Notes under the pieces: model-generated
What the model was told of the DNA's origin: nothing
Database searches by the model: none
What the model saw: only the letters and a program-made list of their open reading frames with translations
From: Guptibacillus algicola
GTDB lineage: Bacteria > Bacillota > Bacilli > Bacillales > Guptibacillaceae
DNA: 54,058 bases
Assembly: GCF_020171805.1 (NCBI RefSeq)
Contig: NZ_JAIVAF010000009.1
Location: 1 to 54,058 of the forward strand
Direction of reading: 5' to 3'
Program-made: the position numbers and the translations under genes
Shown here: positions 8,069-16,966 of the stretch, in pieces
Layout of the letters: each line of letters begins with the position of its first letter
How positions within the stretch are numbered: position 1 is the stretch's first letter

Positions 8069-8425
8069 TTATCCCCCCAATTCCTGTTGTAATTTCTCTA
8101 ACCCCTGTTCTAGATCTAATGCTGTAGGGACATTTTTCATCATGATACCTAAGTCGATCAAAGTAATCGCAACGGCGGGTTGGATACCCGTCAACACTAC
8201 TCTTGCCCCCATTAAATTCGACATGCGCACAACATCGCCTAGTACTTTCGCGATGAAGGAGTCAATCATATCAACAGAAGTTAGATCAATGACAACCCCC
8301 TTTGCTCCTGTTTCATGAATCTTTTCGAGCAAATCTTCCTGAAATTGCAGGGCGGTTTTATCATCTAAGTCTACTTGAATCGTTATTAATAAATATTCAT
8401 TGAGTTTTAAAATAGGAATTCGCAC
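8069..8425 (-). CDS. rsbS: RsbS, stressosome scaffold STAS protein
   Basis: A single STAS domain of 118 residues. The phosphorylation loop [11 protein letters not shown] holds Ser56, equivalent to Ser59 of the 121-residue B. subtilis protein, which has three more residues at its N-terminus. RsbS with RsbR paralogues forms the stressosome that holds RsbT. It starts with GTG behind GGGGGAAATACC. Confidence 0.95.
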   Translation of the reverse strand: MRIPILKLNEYLLITIQVDLDDKTALQFQEDLLEKIHETGAKGVVIDLTSVDMIDSFIAKVLGDVVRMSNLMGARVVLTGIQPAVAITLIDLGIMMKNVPTALDLEQGLEKLQQELGG

Positions 8426-8436
8426 GGTATTTCCCC

Positions 8437-9261
8437 CTATTCATCAAGGTCGATCATTTGTCGTTTTGTCATTTCTAAAGCCGTTTTCATACCTTTGAAT
8501 AAGGTACTCTTTGTTGGAAACTGTCCTAAATCTATACCTAAGTTAACAATTGTTTGTGCAATCTCTGGCCTGATACCAACAAGGATACATTGCGCACCAA
8601 CGAGTCGAACCGCTTCAGCAGCCTGTATTATATGGTGAGCTACCATCGTATCAACAACTGGAACACCAGTAATGTCGATCAACACGACCTGAGAGCGATG
8701 TTTGATCACACCGGTCAAAAGGTTCTCCATGATCAACTTGGCTCTTTCCGTATCAATCGTGCCGATCAGAGGCATCACACTAATATTCTCAAAAACGGGG
8801 ATTAATGGAGCTGATAATTCTTGAAGAGCTACCTTTTGGATCGAAACAGTGTTTTCCCAGTTTTTTGAGCTTTCATTGATCAATTGATTGATAATCGGAT
8901 CGATCCAACGATCAATTTCGTCATACATATTGAAGACTTTCTCACTAGAATGATTCGCATCGAGTAGCACTGCTAAGATAATTCTACGGAAAGTTTGAAG
9001 ACCTTGAGTGATATAGCTCAGTCTCCAGCCTACCTTTAATAATCTCTCAGCAAACTCTGTCATCCGTTCGGTCGGTCTATGAACGTTCTGTTCAATGTGT
9101 GTGTAAATAATCTCAAAGAGTTCATTATTTGTATCTTCATACGTTGCGTCGGTTATCGATTGCAACCTATGATCTTCACGCGCTCGTTCCATTTCATCCA
9201 TCCATCTGGAATAAATGCGCTCGCGGCTTTCATTTAAAATCTGAATGATTAGCTTGTCCAT
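8437..9261 (-). CDS. rsbRA: RsbR (RsbRA), stressosome sensor subunit
   Basis: With the ATG behind GGGAGGAGCACC the product is 274 residues, exactly the B. subtilis length. Residues 1-135 form the non-haem-globin-like sensory domain and 150-265 the STAS domain. Both RsbT target threonines are present at the same numbers as in B. subtilis: Thr171 in GTIDTERA and Thr205 in VVDTMVAH. The first gene of the rsbRSTUVW-sigB-rsbX operon, it follows a plausible sigma-A promoter. Confidence 0.95.
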   Translation of the reverse strand: MDKLIIQILNESRERIYSRWMDEMERAREDHRLQSITDATYEDTNNELFEIIYTHIEQNVHRPTERMTEFAERLLKVGWRLSYITQGLQTFRRIILAVLLDANHSSEKVFNMYDEIDRWIDPIINQLINESSKNWENTVSIQKVALQELSAPLIPVFENISVMPLIGTIDTERAKLIMENLLTGVIKHRSQVVLIDITGVPVVDTMVAHHIIQAAEAVRLVGAQCILVGIRPEIAQTIVNLGIDLGQFPTKSTLFKGMKTALEMTKRQMIDLDE

Positions 9262-9343
9262 GGTGCTCCTCCCTACAATCAACATGCTTAACATCTATCT
9301 TCTCATTACGAGTGAAGACTCGCAATAAATATACTTTCCGAGT

Positions 9344-9372
9344 ATTATCCTATTTCATCACTATTATCTTAA
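9344..9372 (-). promoter_or_regulatory. Sigma-A promoter of the rsbR operon
   Basis: TTAAGA (9367-9372) and GATAAT (9344-9349) with a 17-base spacer, about 80 bases before the rsbR start. It corresponds to the constitutive upstream promoter known for this operon. Confidence 0.55.
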
Positions 9373-9452
9373 CACACTTTTCGACAGAGCTAGAAAATTC
9401 CCTTCTTTCGACAACATGAAATGTTTTACATCTCATCAAAAGTGATATATAA

Positions 9453-9479
9453 CAAAAAAACTGCTCTAAGAGCAGCTCC
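9453..9479 (-). terminator. Terminator of the alr/ndoAI-ndoA transcript
   Basis: Minus-strand stem CTGCTC/GAGCAG with a 3-base loop, followed by seven T residues, 20 bases past the ndoA stop. It separates the toxin-antitoxin pair from the rsb operon. Confidence 0.8.
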
Positions 9480-9499
9480 GTTTTGCGAATATCTAATTG

Positions 9500-9850
9500 T
9501 TAAAAATCAATAAGCCCAAGGCTGATCTGCAGGGCTTCTTGCACCCGCTGCATCATACCCTCATCAAGGTGAGTGATTTTATCAGTTAAACGCTGTTTAT
9601 CAATCGTGCGTATTTGTTCTAATAAAATAACCGAATCACGTTCAAATCCATATCGTTTGGCATCAATCTCTACATGTGTAGGGAGCTTTGCCTTTTGAAT
9701 TTGTGCAGTAATTGCGGCAACGATGACAGTTGGACTAAAACGATTCCCGATGTCGTTCTGAATGATAAGGACTGGTCTAACTCCGCCTTGTTCAGAACCT
9801 ACAACAGGAGAAAGGTCAGCAAAATACACGTCACCTCGTTTGACAATCAA
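9500..9850 (-). CDS. ndoA: EndoA (MazF-type) mRNA interferase toxin
   Basis: A 116-residue PemK/MazF toxin. The family start [20 protein letters not shown] is clear, and [10 protein letters not shown] and VIVAAITA follow. It cleaves single-stranded mRNA and is inhibited by EndoAI. It uses a TTG start seven bases after GGGGTG, only four bases after the antitoxin stop, so translation is coupled to the antitoxin. The position beside rsbR is the same as in B. subtilis. Confidence 0.96.
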   Translation of the reverse strand: MIVKRGDVYFADLSPVVGSEQGGVRPVLIIQNDIGNRFSPTVIVAAITAQIQKAKLPTHVEIDAKRYGFERDSVILLEQIRTIDKQRLTDKITHLDEGMMQRVQEALQISLGLIDF

Positions 9851-9854
9851 GCCG

Positions 9855-10133
9855 TTACACCCCGCTTACTAAGCGGTCCACGGTGTGCTCTGCTTCCTCC
9901 TCAACAAGAAAGGCTTCTGCTGCAAGGTTCAAATTAATCTTTGCCATCTCCATGTACCCTTGGCGCATGGCGTCACGAATCTGCCGCTTCTTTCGTTCGC
10001 GAATATACATTGTCGTGGCCTGTGAAATGAACTCGTTACGATCGACCTGTTCCTGTTGAATAATACCATCCACCTCATTCAAAATATGTTGTGGGAGAGT
10101 TACAACAATCGATTTTTTGTTTGCCTCTGTCAC
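9855..10133 (-). CDS. ndoAI: EndoAI (MazE-type) antitoxin
   Basis: A ribbon-helix-helix antitoxin ([17 protein letters not shown] then RNEFISQA) of about 93 residues, with the conserved toxin-binding tail [13 protein letters not shown]...VDRLVSG. It neutralises the downstream toxin and probably represses the operon. GGAGGTG is one base from an ATG at 10139 but seven from a GTG at 10133, so the GTG is preferred; the GTG gives the same 93 residues as the B. subtilis protein. Confidence 0.93.
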   Translation of the reverse strand: MTEANKKSIVVTLPQHILNEVDGIIQQEQVDRNEFISQATTMYIRERKKRQIRDAMRQGYMEMAKINLNLAAEAFLVEEEAEHTVDRLVSGV

Positions 10134-10182
10134 AAACATACACCTCCGAAGCACTGCTACTCATAATATAATTCCACTATTA

Positions 10183-10211
10183 ATACTACCATTGTAAGCG
10201 TCTCATTGCAA
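10183..10211 (-). promoter_or_regulatory. Extended -10 promoter of ndoAI-ndoA
   Basis: TTGCAA (10206-10211) and TGGTAGTAT (ending at 10183) with a 17-base spacer, 50 bases ahead of the antitoxin start. Confidence 0.5.
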
Positions 10212-10268
10212 AACAACTTTCCACAAGACTATTTCAACAAATTCTTGCAAATTCCTGTTTATATTTTA

Positions 10269-11435
10269 TTATTTTTTTAAAATTGTATTCATTACGCCTT
10301 TTTTTTCTTTGTTTTCAATGAATACTCTAGGGACACGATGACTGATAATACAAGGAATTTCATAGTTTATCGTCTCTAGTTGCTCTGCAATGTCGTCTAT
10401 TGTAATTTCTTGAGAGCCCTGTGACCCAATTAGTGTCACTTGCGTTCCTATAGGAAGTTGATGTGGAAGACTCACCATGAACTGATCCATACAAATTCTC
10501 CCCACGATCGGTACCTTTACGCCGTTTACTAGTACACTCATCTTATTAAGCTTTCTGATCCATCCATCAGCATACCCAACAGGAACTGTCCCAATCCACT
10601 CTCCTCGAGATGCTTTATAGGTAGAACCATAGCTAATAGGGTCGCCTTCATCCATCTGTTTCACGTGCACGAGTCGACTGTGCAGGCTGAAAGCCCGCTT
10701 GAGCTTAAATGGCTTACTCTTCTCCATATCAGGTGAAGGAATAAGTCCGTACATCGAAATACCAACTCGAACAAGATTACCGATTCGGTCTGGTATCCTC
10801 ATAGACCCGGCACTATTTCCAAGATGAATCCAATCGGGTTCAATTCCACTAGCTTTAAGAGTAGACGCTAGCTTCTCAAATTGCTCAAGCTGAGTTTCAA
10901 TGAACATATTCTCTGGTTCATCAGCTGTAGCAAAGTGTGTGTAAAGTCCCTCAGATATAATAGAAGGATTACGCTTGAGAGATTCCCCTATATGGTTTGC
11001 TTCTTCCTCACCCTTTATACCTAATCTGCCCATACCTGTATCTACTTTTAGATGAACACGAAGTTCTTTTCCACCTAGCACTTCCGAAACCTCGTCGATC
11101 CAATCTTTTTGAAAGGCTGTGAGTGTAATATTTTGTTCGGATGCAAGCTTTGCATGTATAGCTGGCACATAACCAAGCACGAGAATCGGAGCGTCGATTC
11201 CAGATTCTCTAAGACTCAATGCCTCATCCAAAATCGCAACAGCGAGATAGGAAGCCCCGGCACTTAGCGCAGTACGAGCGGAAGCTTCTGCACCATGTCC
11301 GTAACCATCCGCTTTTACGACTGCCATGATTGAAACACTCTCAGGAACGTGTTGCTTGAATGAAAAGATGTTTTGTTTGATTGCATCGAGATTGATCTCT
11401 GCCCACGTCTCTCGATAGAACGATTGATTATCCAT
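10269..11435 (-). CDS. alr: Alanine racemase
   Basis: PLP-dependent fold III racemase of 388 residues supplying D-alanine for peptidoglycan. The PLP lysine lies in AVVKADGYGHGA near residue 39; the catalytic tyrosine is in PISYGSTYKA in the C-terminal beta domain. The start was put at the ATG eight bases behind GGAGG; the frame also opens five codons earlier. No terminator is visible between alr and ndoAI, so read-through into the toxin-antitoxin pair is likely, as in B. subtilis. Confidence 0.96.
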   Translation of the reverse strand: MDNQSFYRETWAEINLDAIKQNIFSFKQHVPESVSIMAVVKADGYGHGAEASARTALSAGASYLAVAILDEALSLRESGIDAPILVLGYVPAIHAKLASEQNITLTAFQKDWIDEVSEVLGGKELRVHLKVDTGMGRLGIKGEEEANHIGESLKRNPSIISEGLYTHFATADEPENMFIETQLEQFEKLASTLKASGIEPDWIHLGNSAGSMRIPDRIGNLVRVGISMYGLIPSPDMEKSKPFKLKRAFSLHSRLVHVKQMDEGDPISYGSTYKASRGEWIGTVPVGYADGWIRKLNKMSVLVNGVKVPIVGRICMDQFMVSLPHQLPIGTQVTLIGSQGSQEITIDDIAEQLETINYEIPCIISHRVPRVFIENKEKKGVMNTILKK

Positions 11436-11532
11436 TATTAATTCCTCCATCAGAAGCGATCACTCTGGCTTCTATTTTAGGAGTTTTTTATCAAAGATGC
11501 TACTTTCAACTAAGTGAGAAAGTGTTTTTTTG

Positions 11533-11567
11533 AAAAAAGGTTCAGCCATGTACACATAGCTGAACCC
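11533..11567 (-). terminator. Terminator of the ydcC transcript
   Basis: Minus-strand perfect stem GGTTCAGC/GCTGAACC with a 12-base loop and six T residues, between ydcC and alr. Confidence 0.85.
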
Positions 11568-11577
11568 TCATGAAGTC

Positions 11578-12591
11578 TTATTTAATTTCAGTTTTACCGT
11601 AAACTGAACGGGCAACTGCTGCCATTTCTTCCGTCGATAGCTCTGTTGAAGCAAGGAAGAAATCAACACCATCATAGTGCCAGGAAATGGTTGTATCCGT
11701 CATGATCCCCATCGTAAATCCAAGGTCGATCGGCTCTCCATTGCTCATCGTAACTGGTGTACTCGTCTCTAGAGCCGCTTCACTTTTTTCCTCGATCAGG
11801 GTGAATGACTTTTCACCTGTGAAGCTCAAAATCACTTTATTCTGAGAAACCTCTTTCTCATCAGTGAGCCCTGTACCTTGTGGTTCGTACATTGGGTAAA
11901 CAACTTCAAAAGGCTCATTCGTAGCAGCGATTACAGGAACTTCTAATTGAGCTGCCGTCATATTTCTTTCCATATCGAATGCTCCTTTATCGAATGAAGC
12001 ATTGAACTTCATATCAGAGAATTCGATGTTTACGAGCGGCTTCATATCTTGGTTCATAATCGAAACTTTTTCTGGCGCAAGGTCTTTTTTGTTCAGCGTA
12101 ATAGACTGTTTGGATAAATTCTTATTTTGATAGTTCGTGTTCGTTGTGAAAACATAATCCTGATCCTTTGCTTCGAACTTAGCAGCTGAATCATTTAGAA
12201 TATCCTGAACAAGAGTGTTATAAAGATACGCTTGGCTTCCATTCTCTGGCCAGTCACTCTGGAATCGAAAACTTTTATTCAATGCCGGCGTTAGAACAAA
12301 AACCCCTTCATCATTTCTTAAGATAATTTGACTTTGTTCTTTTGAAGCATTCTTTAATTCAACACGATAATAAGATGGCTTCTGATACCATACTTCTACA
12401 TCGTAACGCTGTGGCTCATCACCAGTCTCAAGAGTCATTTTGGCGTTGACCTTATAACTATCCATTTCGTTTAATTTCTTATCGAGTGAATCCACCACAT
12501 CCTGCTGACTTTTTTGCCCGCACCCTATAAGCACAACCATCATCAATACACCTAGAAGTAAAATGGAACTGAACCTTTTCACTGTATTCAA
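11578..12591 (-). CDS. ydcC: LolA-like sporulation-associated lipoprotein YdcC
   Basis: A 337-residue exported lipoprotein. Residues 1-24 are a type II signal peptide with the lipobox LIGC, so Cys24 is the predicted lipidation site. The remainder has the alternating pattern of a LolA/LolB-like half-barrel (for example YDVEVWYQKPSYYRVEL and GVFVLTPALNKSFRF) and a separate C-terminal segment. It matches YdcC, which lies between alr and acpS in B. subtilis; clostridial GerS is a related spore-germination lipoprotein. It is likely membrane-anchored outside the cell; the ligand is unknown. Confidence 0.85.
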   Translation of the reverse strand: MNTVKRFSSILLLGVLMMVVLIGCGQKSQQDVVDSLDKKLNEMDSYKVNAKMTLETGDEPQRYDVEVWYQKPSYYRVELKNASKEQSQIILRNDEGVFVLTPALNKSFRFQSDWPENGSQAYLYNTLVQDILNDSAAKFEAKDQDYVFTTNTNYQNKNLSKQSITLNKKDLAPEKVSIMNQDMKPLVNIEFSDMKFNASFDKGAFDMERNMTAAQLEVPVIAATNEPFEVVYPMYEPQGTGLTDEKEVSQNKVILSFTGEKSFTLIEEKSEAALETSTPVTMSNGEPIDLGFTMGIMTDTTISWHYDGVDFFLASTELSTEEMAAVARSVYGKTEIK

Positions 12592-12642
12592 CTCCTTTGC
12601 CTCATTTAAAACGACAAAGAAGGTTCCTGTTTGGTGAAAAAC

Positions 12643-14163
12643 TTATCCGTAATGATGTTTCAGAAATGAATGCAGAACAGCCGGAATCTGTTCAATGACA
12701 TCGGTTGCCAGTACATCAAGCGTAGAATGTGCAGACTGGACAAGCATATCTGCTGCTTTCCCGTGAAGATAAACAGCATTGCTGATTCCTTCTTGAATCG
12801 ACTGACTGTGCATAACAAAGGCAAGTACCATACCTGTTAACACATCGCCTGAACCGCCTTTCGCAAGTGCGGGATTCCCAGTCGGATTCACGAACTGGTT
12901 ACCATCAGGATCTGTAACGAGAGTGTATGGGCCCTTCAATACGAGATACACGCCAAATTTCCGTGCGAATCTGTATGAGATCTCAAATCGATTTTGTTGT
13001 ATCTCTGCAATCGAATAGCCTGTTAATCTGGCCATTTCTCCTGGATGAGGAGTTAGTATTGTAGGGGCTTGCCTTTTGGTCAGCTCTTCTTTTAGTCCAC
13101 TCAAGTGATAAAGGGCATCAGCATCGAGCACAAGCAGACAATCTGCTTTCATTACAGTCTGAACGAGCACTCTTCCGCCCTCTTCTCGTCCTAGACCAGG
13201 TCCAGCCGCTATTCCATCAAATGAAAGCTCTTCTGACACTTCTCCTGTGAAGTGACCACCTTCAGAAGGCCAACCTTGAAAGATCGCTTCAATTAGCGCA
13301 CCAGCTGTAACCGAAAGAATCTCTTCTGGCACTGCAGCCTGTATTAATCCTGCCCCACTACGGTATGCTGCTTTTGCCGTCATGATAGGAGCCCCAGCCA
13401 TTCCGCTTGAACCACCAATAACTAGCCCTTTACCATGGCTACCTTTATGAGAGGATGCCGTTCGATCACTAAGGGTGTTTGCTACATCTTCATTCGTCCA
13501 CATTTGCTTGGAACGAGATGTCTCGAATGCTCTATGAGGAAGGCCTATATTTAGAATTTCAAGTTCTCCGTAATAGTCAGCATCAGGGTAAAGGAAAGCA
13601 CCCGTTTTTGGAGCTTGAAGAGTATATGTCCTCTCGGCTCTTATCGGTTTTGCTTCTCCTTCATATCCCCCATCAGATTGGAACCCACTAGGAAGATCCA
13701 CTGAATAGACGGAGACTTCCGACTTGTTCATACCTTGGATTAGTTCCTTATATGGAGAACGAATCGGTCCTGAAATTCCAAGTCCAAGAAGACAATCGAT
13801 CATGACTGTATAATGGTCAAGATGGCTAAGCAGTTCTTCATTCAAGGCTTTCCACTCGAACCCTGAATTTCGGAAAATAGTAAAGTGAGTCCTTGCATCT
13901 CCCTTCAACTTCTTAATAGGGGGGACGACCCAGACATCAACATCATACCCATGTTCTTTCAAATACCTAGAAAGAACAAAACCATCTCCGCCATTGTTTC
14001 CAGTACCAATAACGACTGCAATTCGTTGACCCTTCAACCTCTCTCTCATTGCATCGAACAACGCTTTACCAGCGTTCTCCATGAGCATTGCACCACTTAA
14101 GCCGATCTCCTCCATGGCAAACCGGTCTGCTTCATACATTTCTTCCCCGGATACGATTCTCAC
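12643..14163 (-). CDS. nnr: Bifunctional NAD(P)HX epimerase / dehydratase
   Basis: Two-domain repair enzyme of 506 residues. The N-terminal YjeF_N domain (about 1-210; VVIGTGNNGGDGFVLSRYL and VDLPSGFQSD) epimerises damaged NAD(P)H hydrates. The C-terminal ribokinase-like domain (about 225-500; AAGPGLGR, ILTPHPGEMARL and NPALAKGGSGDVLTG) is the ADP-dependent dehydratase. A GTG start seven bases after AGGAGGG is far better placed than the upstream frame opening. It lies 57 bases after acpS, as expected for the acpS-nnr-ydcC order. Confidence 0.94.
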   Translation of the reverse strand: MRIVSGEEMYEADRFAMEEIGLSGAMLMENAGKALFDAMRERLKGQRIAVVIGTGNNGGDGFVLSRYLKEHGYDVDVWVVPPIKKLKGDARTHFTIFRNSGFEWKALNEELLSHLDHYTVMIDCLLGLGISGPIRSPYKELIQGMNKSEVSVYSVDLPSGFQSDGGYEGEAKPIRAERTYTLQAPKTGAFLYPDADYYGELEILNIGLPHRAFETSRSKQMWTNEDVANTLSDRTASSHKGSHGKGLVIGGSSGMAGAPIMTAKAAYRSGAGLIQAAVPEEILSVTAGALIEAIFQGWPSEGGHFTGEVSEELSFDGIAAGPGLGREEGGRVLVQTVMKADCLLVLDADALYHLSGLKEELTKRQAPTILTPHPGEMARLTGYSIAEIQQNRFEISYRFARKFGVYLVLKGPYTLVTDPDGNQFVNPTGNPALAKGGSGDVLTGMVLAFVMHSQSIQEGISNAVYLHGKAADMLVQSAHSTLDVLATDVIEQIPAVLHSFLKHHYG

Positions 14164-14220
14164 AACAGGTCCCTCCTGACCGTGATAAAATATATGAGCC
14201 AAATCTCAATGATATGCAGA

Positions 14221-14577
14221 CTAGCTTGACGAGCTTTCAATAATTATTTGAGCTATGGCATGATCTTTTGTGTGTGAAATTGAGATATGTACTGTCTTTT
14301 CAGCGTTTCCTTCAATAAAAGGAGCACCGTCTTTTGATTTCTGAACCGTGATATCCTGAAAGCTTAACTTCCCAATTCCAGTGCCTACTGCTTTCGCATA
14401 CGCTTCTTTCGCTGCGAATCGCCCTCCTAGAAACTCGATCTTTCTATGTCCTTTCAACTTTTCAAACTGTGCTAGTTCTTCCTTCGTTAAGATACGCGCA
14501 GGAAAATTCACATTTCGCTCAATCGCTTTTCGAATGCGATCTAATTCAATCATATCGATCCCTATACCCTGAATCAT
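14221..14577 (-). CDS. acpS: Holo-[acyl-carrier-protein] synthase
   Basis: AcpS of 118 residues; transfers 4'-phosphopantetheine from CoA to the acyl carrier protein of fatty acid synthesis. Signatures are GIGIDMIELDRI at the start and GRFAAKEAYAKAVGTGIG near residue 52, holding the metal-binding Asp and Glu. The ATG is six bases from GGAGG. It is divergent from the rhomboid gene. Confidence 0.96.
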   Translation of the reverse strand: MIQGIGIDMIELDRIRKAIERNVNFPARILTKEELAQFEKLKGHRKIEFLGGRFAAKEAYAKAVGTGIGKLSFQDITVQKSKDGAPFIEGNAEKTVHISISHTKDHAIAQIIIESSSS

Positions 14578-14731
14578 CTAACTCCTCCAATGTACTAATC
14601 CAATGCGTTAGCTCATAGTTTTAATAATAGTGCTCTTCTAACAGCTATGCTAAACTAGAAATAATTAATAGTGGAAACACCTGCCTGTAACAGGCAATTT
14701 TTCTATACTTCTTATAAAGGTGGTCGACTTC

Positions 14732-15493
14732 ATGTTTTCAAGAAATGAAGACTTTCGCTCATTTATTCGTTATTATCCTATCATCTCCATACTTATTGGT
14801 ATACATATCCTCCTCTTTCTTCTCATAAACCTTTTAGGTATGCGGTCGATCTTTAACTTGGGTGCTGGTGTTAATGGATATATTGAAGCTGGTGAATACT
14901 GGAGACTTGTTACACCGATCTTCCTTCATGCTGGATTCGCTCACGTATTGTTCAACTCGTTTTCACTTTATCTTTTCGGACCAGCTCTTGAGCAAATGCT
15001 AGGTAGAACAAAGTTCCTCATCGGGTACTTTGGTGCAGGAATCATTGCGAATATAGCAACCTTCTACCTTCAGGATAGCTATTTCAGTCATGTTGGAGCT
15101 TCCGGAGCTATTTTTGGGCTATTTGGAATTTACTTTTATATGGCATTCTATAGAAAAGAATTGATCGATCAAGCGAATTCGCAATTGATTCTTATGATTT
15201 TAGGTATTGGTCTCTTAATGACCTTCGTTAGCCCTAACATCAATATCCTTGGTCATATATTCGGTTTTCTAGGGGGAGCTGCACTAGCCCCTATGCTCCT
15301 AACAAAAGCGAGTCGTTTTATCGATCGTGGTATAGTAAAGATTCGGTACACAGATGATCCAGGGTCCATTCGATTTAAACCAAACCGTTGGAAAAGGAGA
15401 ACGCCTCGAGGTGGCCAGAGTCCTGTTTCAAAAGTATTATGGGGAATTTTCATCGTTCTCGTTTTACTTGGTTTTATCGTTAGATTTCTATAA
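14732..15493 (+). CDS. ydcA: Rhomboid family intramembrane serine protease
   Basis: A 253-residue membrane protein with six or more hydrophobic segments. The catalytic Ser is in GASGAIFGL and the catalytic His in ILGHIFGFLGG; the family motif HAGFAHVLFNSFSL (HxxxHxxxN type) is also there, so it is predicted active. The C-terminal tail is basic and ends in one more hydrophobic stretch. The ATG at 14732 is eight bases after AAAGGTGG; a GTG four codons earlier overlaps that site. Synteny with acpS and ydbT matches B. subtilis ydcA, which is shorter, so the symbol is tentative. Confidence 0.88.
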   Translation: MFSRNEDFRSFIRYYPIISILIGIHILLFLLINLLGMRSIFNLGAGVNGYIEAGEYWRLVTPIFLHAGFAHVLFNSFSLYLFGPALEQMLGRTKFLIGYFGAGIIANIATFYLQDSYFSHVGASGAIFGLFGIYFYMAFYRKELIDQANSQLILMILGIGLLMTFVSPNINILGHIFGFLGGAALAPMLLTKASRFIDRGIVKIRYTDDPGSIRFKPNRWKRRTPRGGQSPVSKVLWGIFIVLVLLGFIVRFL

Positions 15494-15506
15494 GAGAAGA
15501 TATAAT

Positions 15507-15551
15507 GAAAGACACCGGCAATCCACTTCCACTGGATTACCGGTGTCTTTC
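15507..15551. terminator. Bidirectional terminator between rhomboid and PAS-STAS genes
   Basis: A 19-bp stem with one mismatch (GAAAGACACCGG... / ...CCGGTGTCTTTC) and a 7-base loop. It contains the stop codon of the minus-strand PAS-STAS gene and lies 14 bases past the rhomboid stop. Confidence 0.85.
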
Positions 15552-16313
15552 GTTTGATGAGAGTATATACTTTGAAATGGCGTCTTTTAAGCTTCCTGTA
15601 ATGTGGAACGTTTGATCGACGTTGAAATCATTTTCCATCAGACGAAAAACGTGACGAGGCTTTAAACCGCTAAGAATTGGATTAACTCCTACCAATTGAA
15701 TCATTTGATAAAAAGATTGAAATGCAAAGACTCCGGTCTCCTCTATCTCACCGATTCCATTAAAATCCAGAATGACATGTTCATAACTGCCAGTCTGAAG
15801 GGTTGAGAGTAACTGTTGCTCATTGATTAGAAATAATTCCTCATCAAGTGAACCAAAGAGCGGAATGACACATAGATTCGAAGAGATTGGGAGGAATGGA
15901 CTCGATAACTTCTTTATTTTATTCATCGCATTTTCGAGTTCTTCTTTCTTATCTAACAAATCAAAGTTTGTTTCTGCTAATCGATCACGCTGCATTTGGA
16001 GCATAGAAGAAAGTTCCATGATCTGAGAATCCTGTCTCACACACAGTATCTGCCCTTCACCGTTATCTGTCCAACGAGCAAAGACTTTAAATAACATGTA
16101 AGGTGAATCCACTGTGTTTAATACGAGCTCGATTTCGTCCTTATTTTTCAATAAATCAATAGCTTTCTGCTTGCTTTCGGAATCAACACAATCAAGAAAA
16201 GACGCTGGTTTTGAAAATAATTCAGTTGCAAGCTCTGACTGCTCTTTAATGTTTAAATCGTGATCTACAAGAAATGCAGGTAACGGATGATGAACAAAGT
16301 CAACCATGATCAC
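15537..16313 (-). CDS. PAS-STAS protein, RsbR-like output with Glu at both phosphosites
   Basis: About 258 residues. Residues 5-100 look like a PAS-type sensor (PLPAFLVDHDLNI... then ILCVRQD), 105-145 is a coiled coil, and 150-250 is a STAS domain like that of RsbR (CVIPLFGSLDEE, HVILDFNGIGEIEETG, QLVGVNPILSGLKP). Aligned by hand without gaps to RsbR at 8437-9261, the positions of Thr171 and Thr205 are both Glu. It might join or modulate the stressosome in a permanently phospho-like state (inference). A GTG six bases after AAAGGTG overlaps the end of the cobalamin-binding gene, indicating coupling; ATG at 16307 is an alternative start. Confidence 0.8.
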   Translation of the reverse strand: MIMVDFVHHPLPAFLVDHDLNIKEQSELATELFSKPASFLDCVDSESKQKAIDLLKNKDEIELVLNTVDSPYMLFKVFARWTDNGEGQILCVRQDSQIMELSSMLQMQRDRLAETNFDLLDKKEELENAMNKIKKLSSPFLPISSNLCVIPLFGSLDEELFLINEQQLLSTLQTGSYEHVILDFNGIGEIEETGVFAFQSFYQMIQLVGVNPILSGLKPRHVFRLMENDFNVDQTFHITGSLKDAISKYILSSNERHR

Positions 16314-16953
16314 GACCATCACCTTTCTGTTCTTCAAGCCACAATTTAATTTCTTTAAGGTCAGGTACGAGCACCGTGTTCGTTGAGCAGTATTTAGATA
16401 AATCGTACATCGACGCAAGCCTACCACCGACAAGAACTTCTGGCTGATTGGATAAATTTCCTAGTTCAGTTACGTACTTCGATAATTGGTCCGCATTGTA
16501 CAATATTGCCACTGAAATTCCTACTACCAAAGGCTGCCACTTACTCGCTGTATCAACCGCATATTCAAGAGGTAGATTAGCTCCTAATAACCGTGTATCC
16601 CAACCGTACTCTTCAAATAATAATGAAATCATTTTCAAGCCTAAATAATGCTGTTCTTGGTCGATACATAAGAAGAGTGCGCGCTTACCATTAGAAGGCT
16701 GTTTCCATTTCTTTTTCGCATAAGCATATCTAGAAAGAACATAGTCACAGGTCGTCGTTGCAAGGTGTTCATCTGCAACGGTAATTTCATTCTCTTCCCA
16801 TAGCTTTCCTACCAATTGCATTGCATGTGTTAACACTTCAAAGGCAAGGTGACTACTATCGAATAATTCTGATTCAGTTTCTATTAGTTCCCATGCTTTA
16901 TCCTCGTTACCTTCTAAAAGCAAATCGGTTAATTGTTTGATATCTACAGGCAA
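16300..16953 (-). CDS. Cobalamin-binding protein with B12-photoreceptor signatures
   Basis: A 217-residue protein with a four-helix B12-binding cap (about 1-85) and a Rossmann-like cobalamin domain (about 90-210). Two motifs stand out. Trp52-x9-Glu62-His63 is the Wx9EH signature of adenosylcobalamin light sensors such as CarH. Glu100-x-His102-x-x-Gly105 (EQHYLG) is the lower-ligand loop, with GIS near 146 and VGGR near 175 completing the cobalamin pocket. Unlike CarH there is no DNA-binding domain, so the signal must pass to a partner; the overlapping PAS-STAS gene is the obvious candidate. AGGTGAGAATTTGCC precedes the ATG. The photoreceptor role is inferred, the B12 fold well supported. Confidence 0.85.
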   Translation of the reverse strand: MPVDIKQLTDLLLEGNEDKAWELIETESELFDSSHLAFEVLTHAMQLVGKLWEENEITVADEHLATTTCDYVLSRYAYAKKKWKQPSNGKRALFLCIDQEQHYLGLKMISLLFEEYGWDTRLLGANLPLEYAVDTASKWQPLVVGISVAILYNADQLSKYVTELGNLSNQPEVLVGGRLASMYDLSKYCSTNTVLVPDLKEIKLWLEEQKGDGRDHG

Positions 16954-16966
16954 ATTCTCACCTCTT

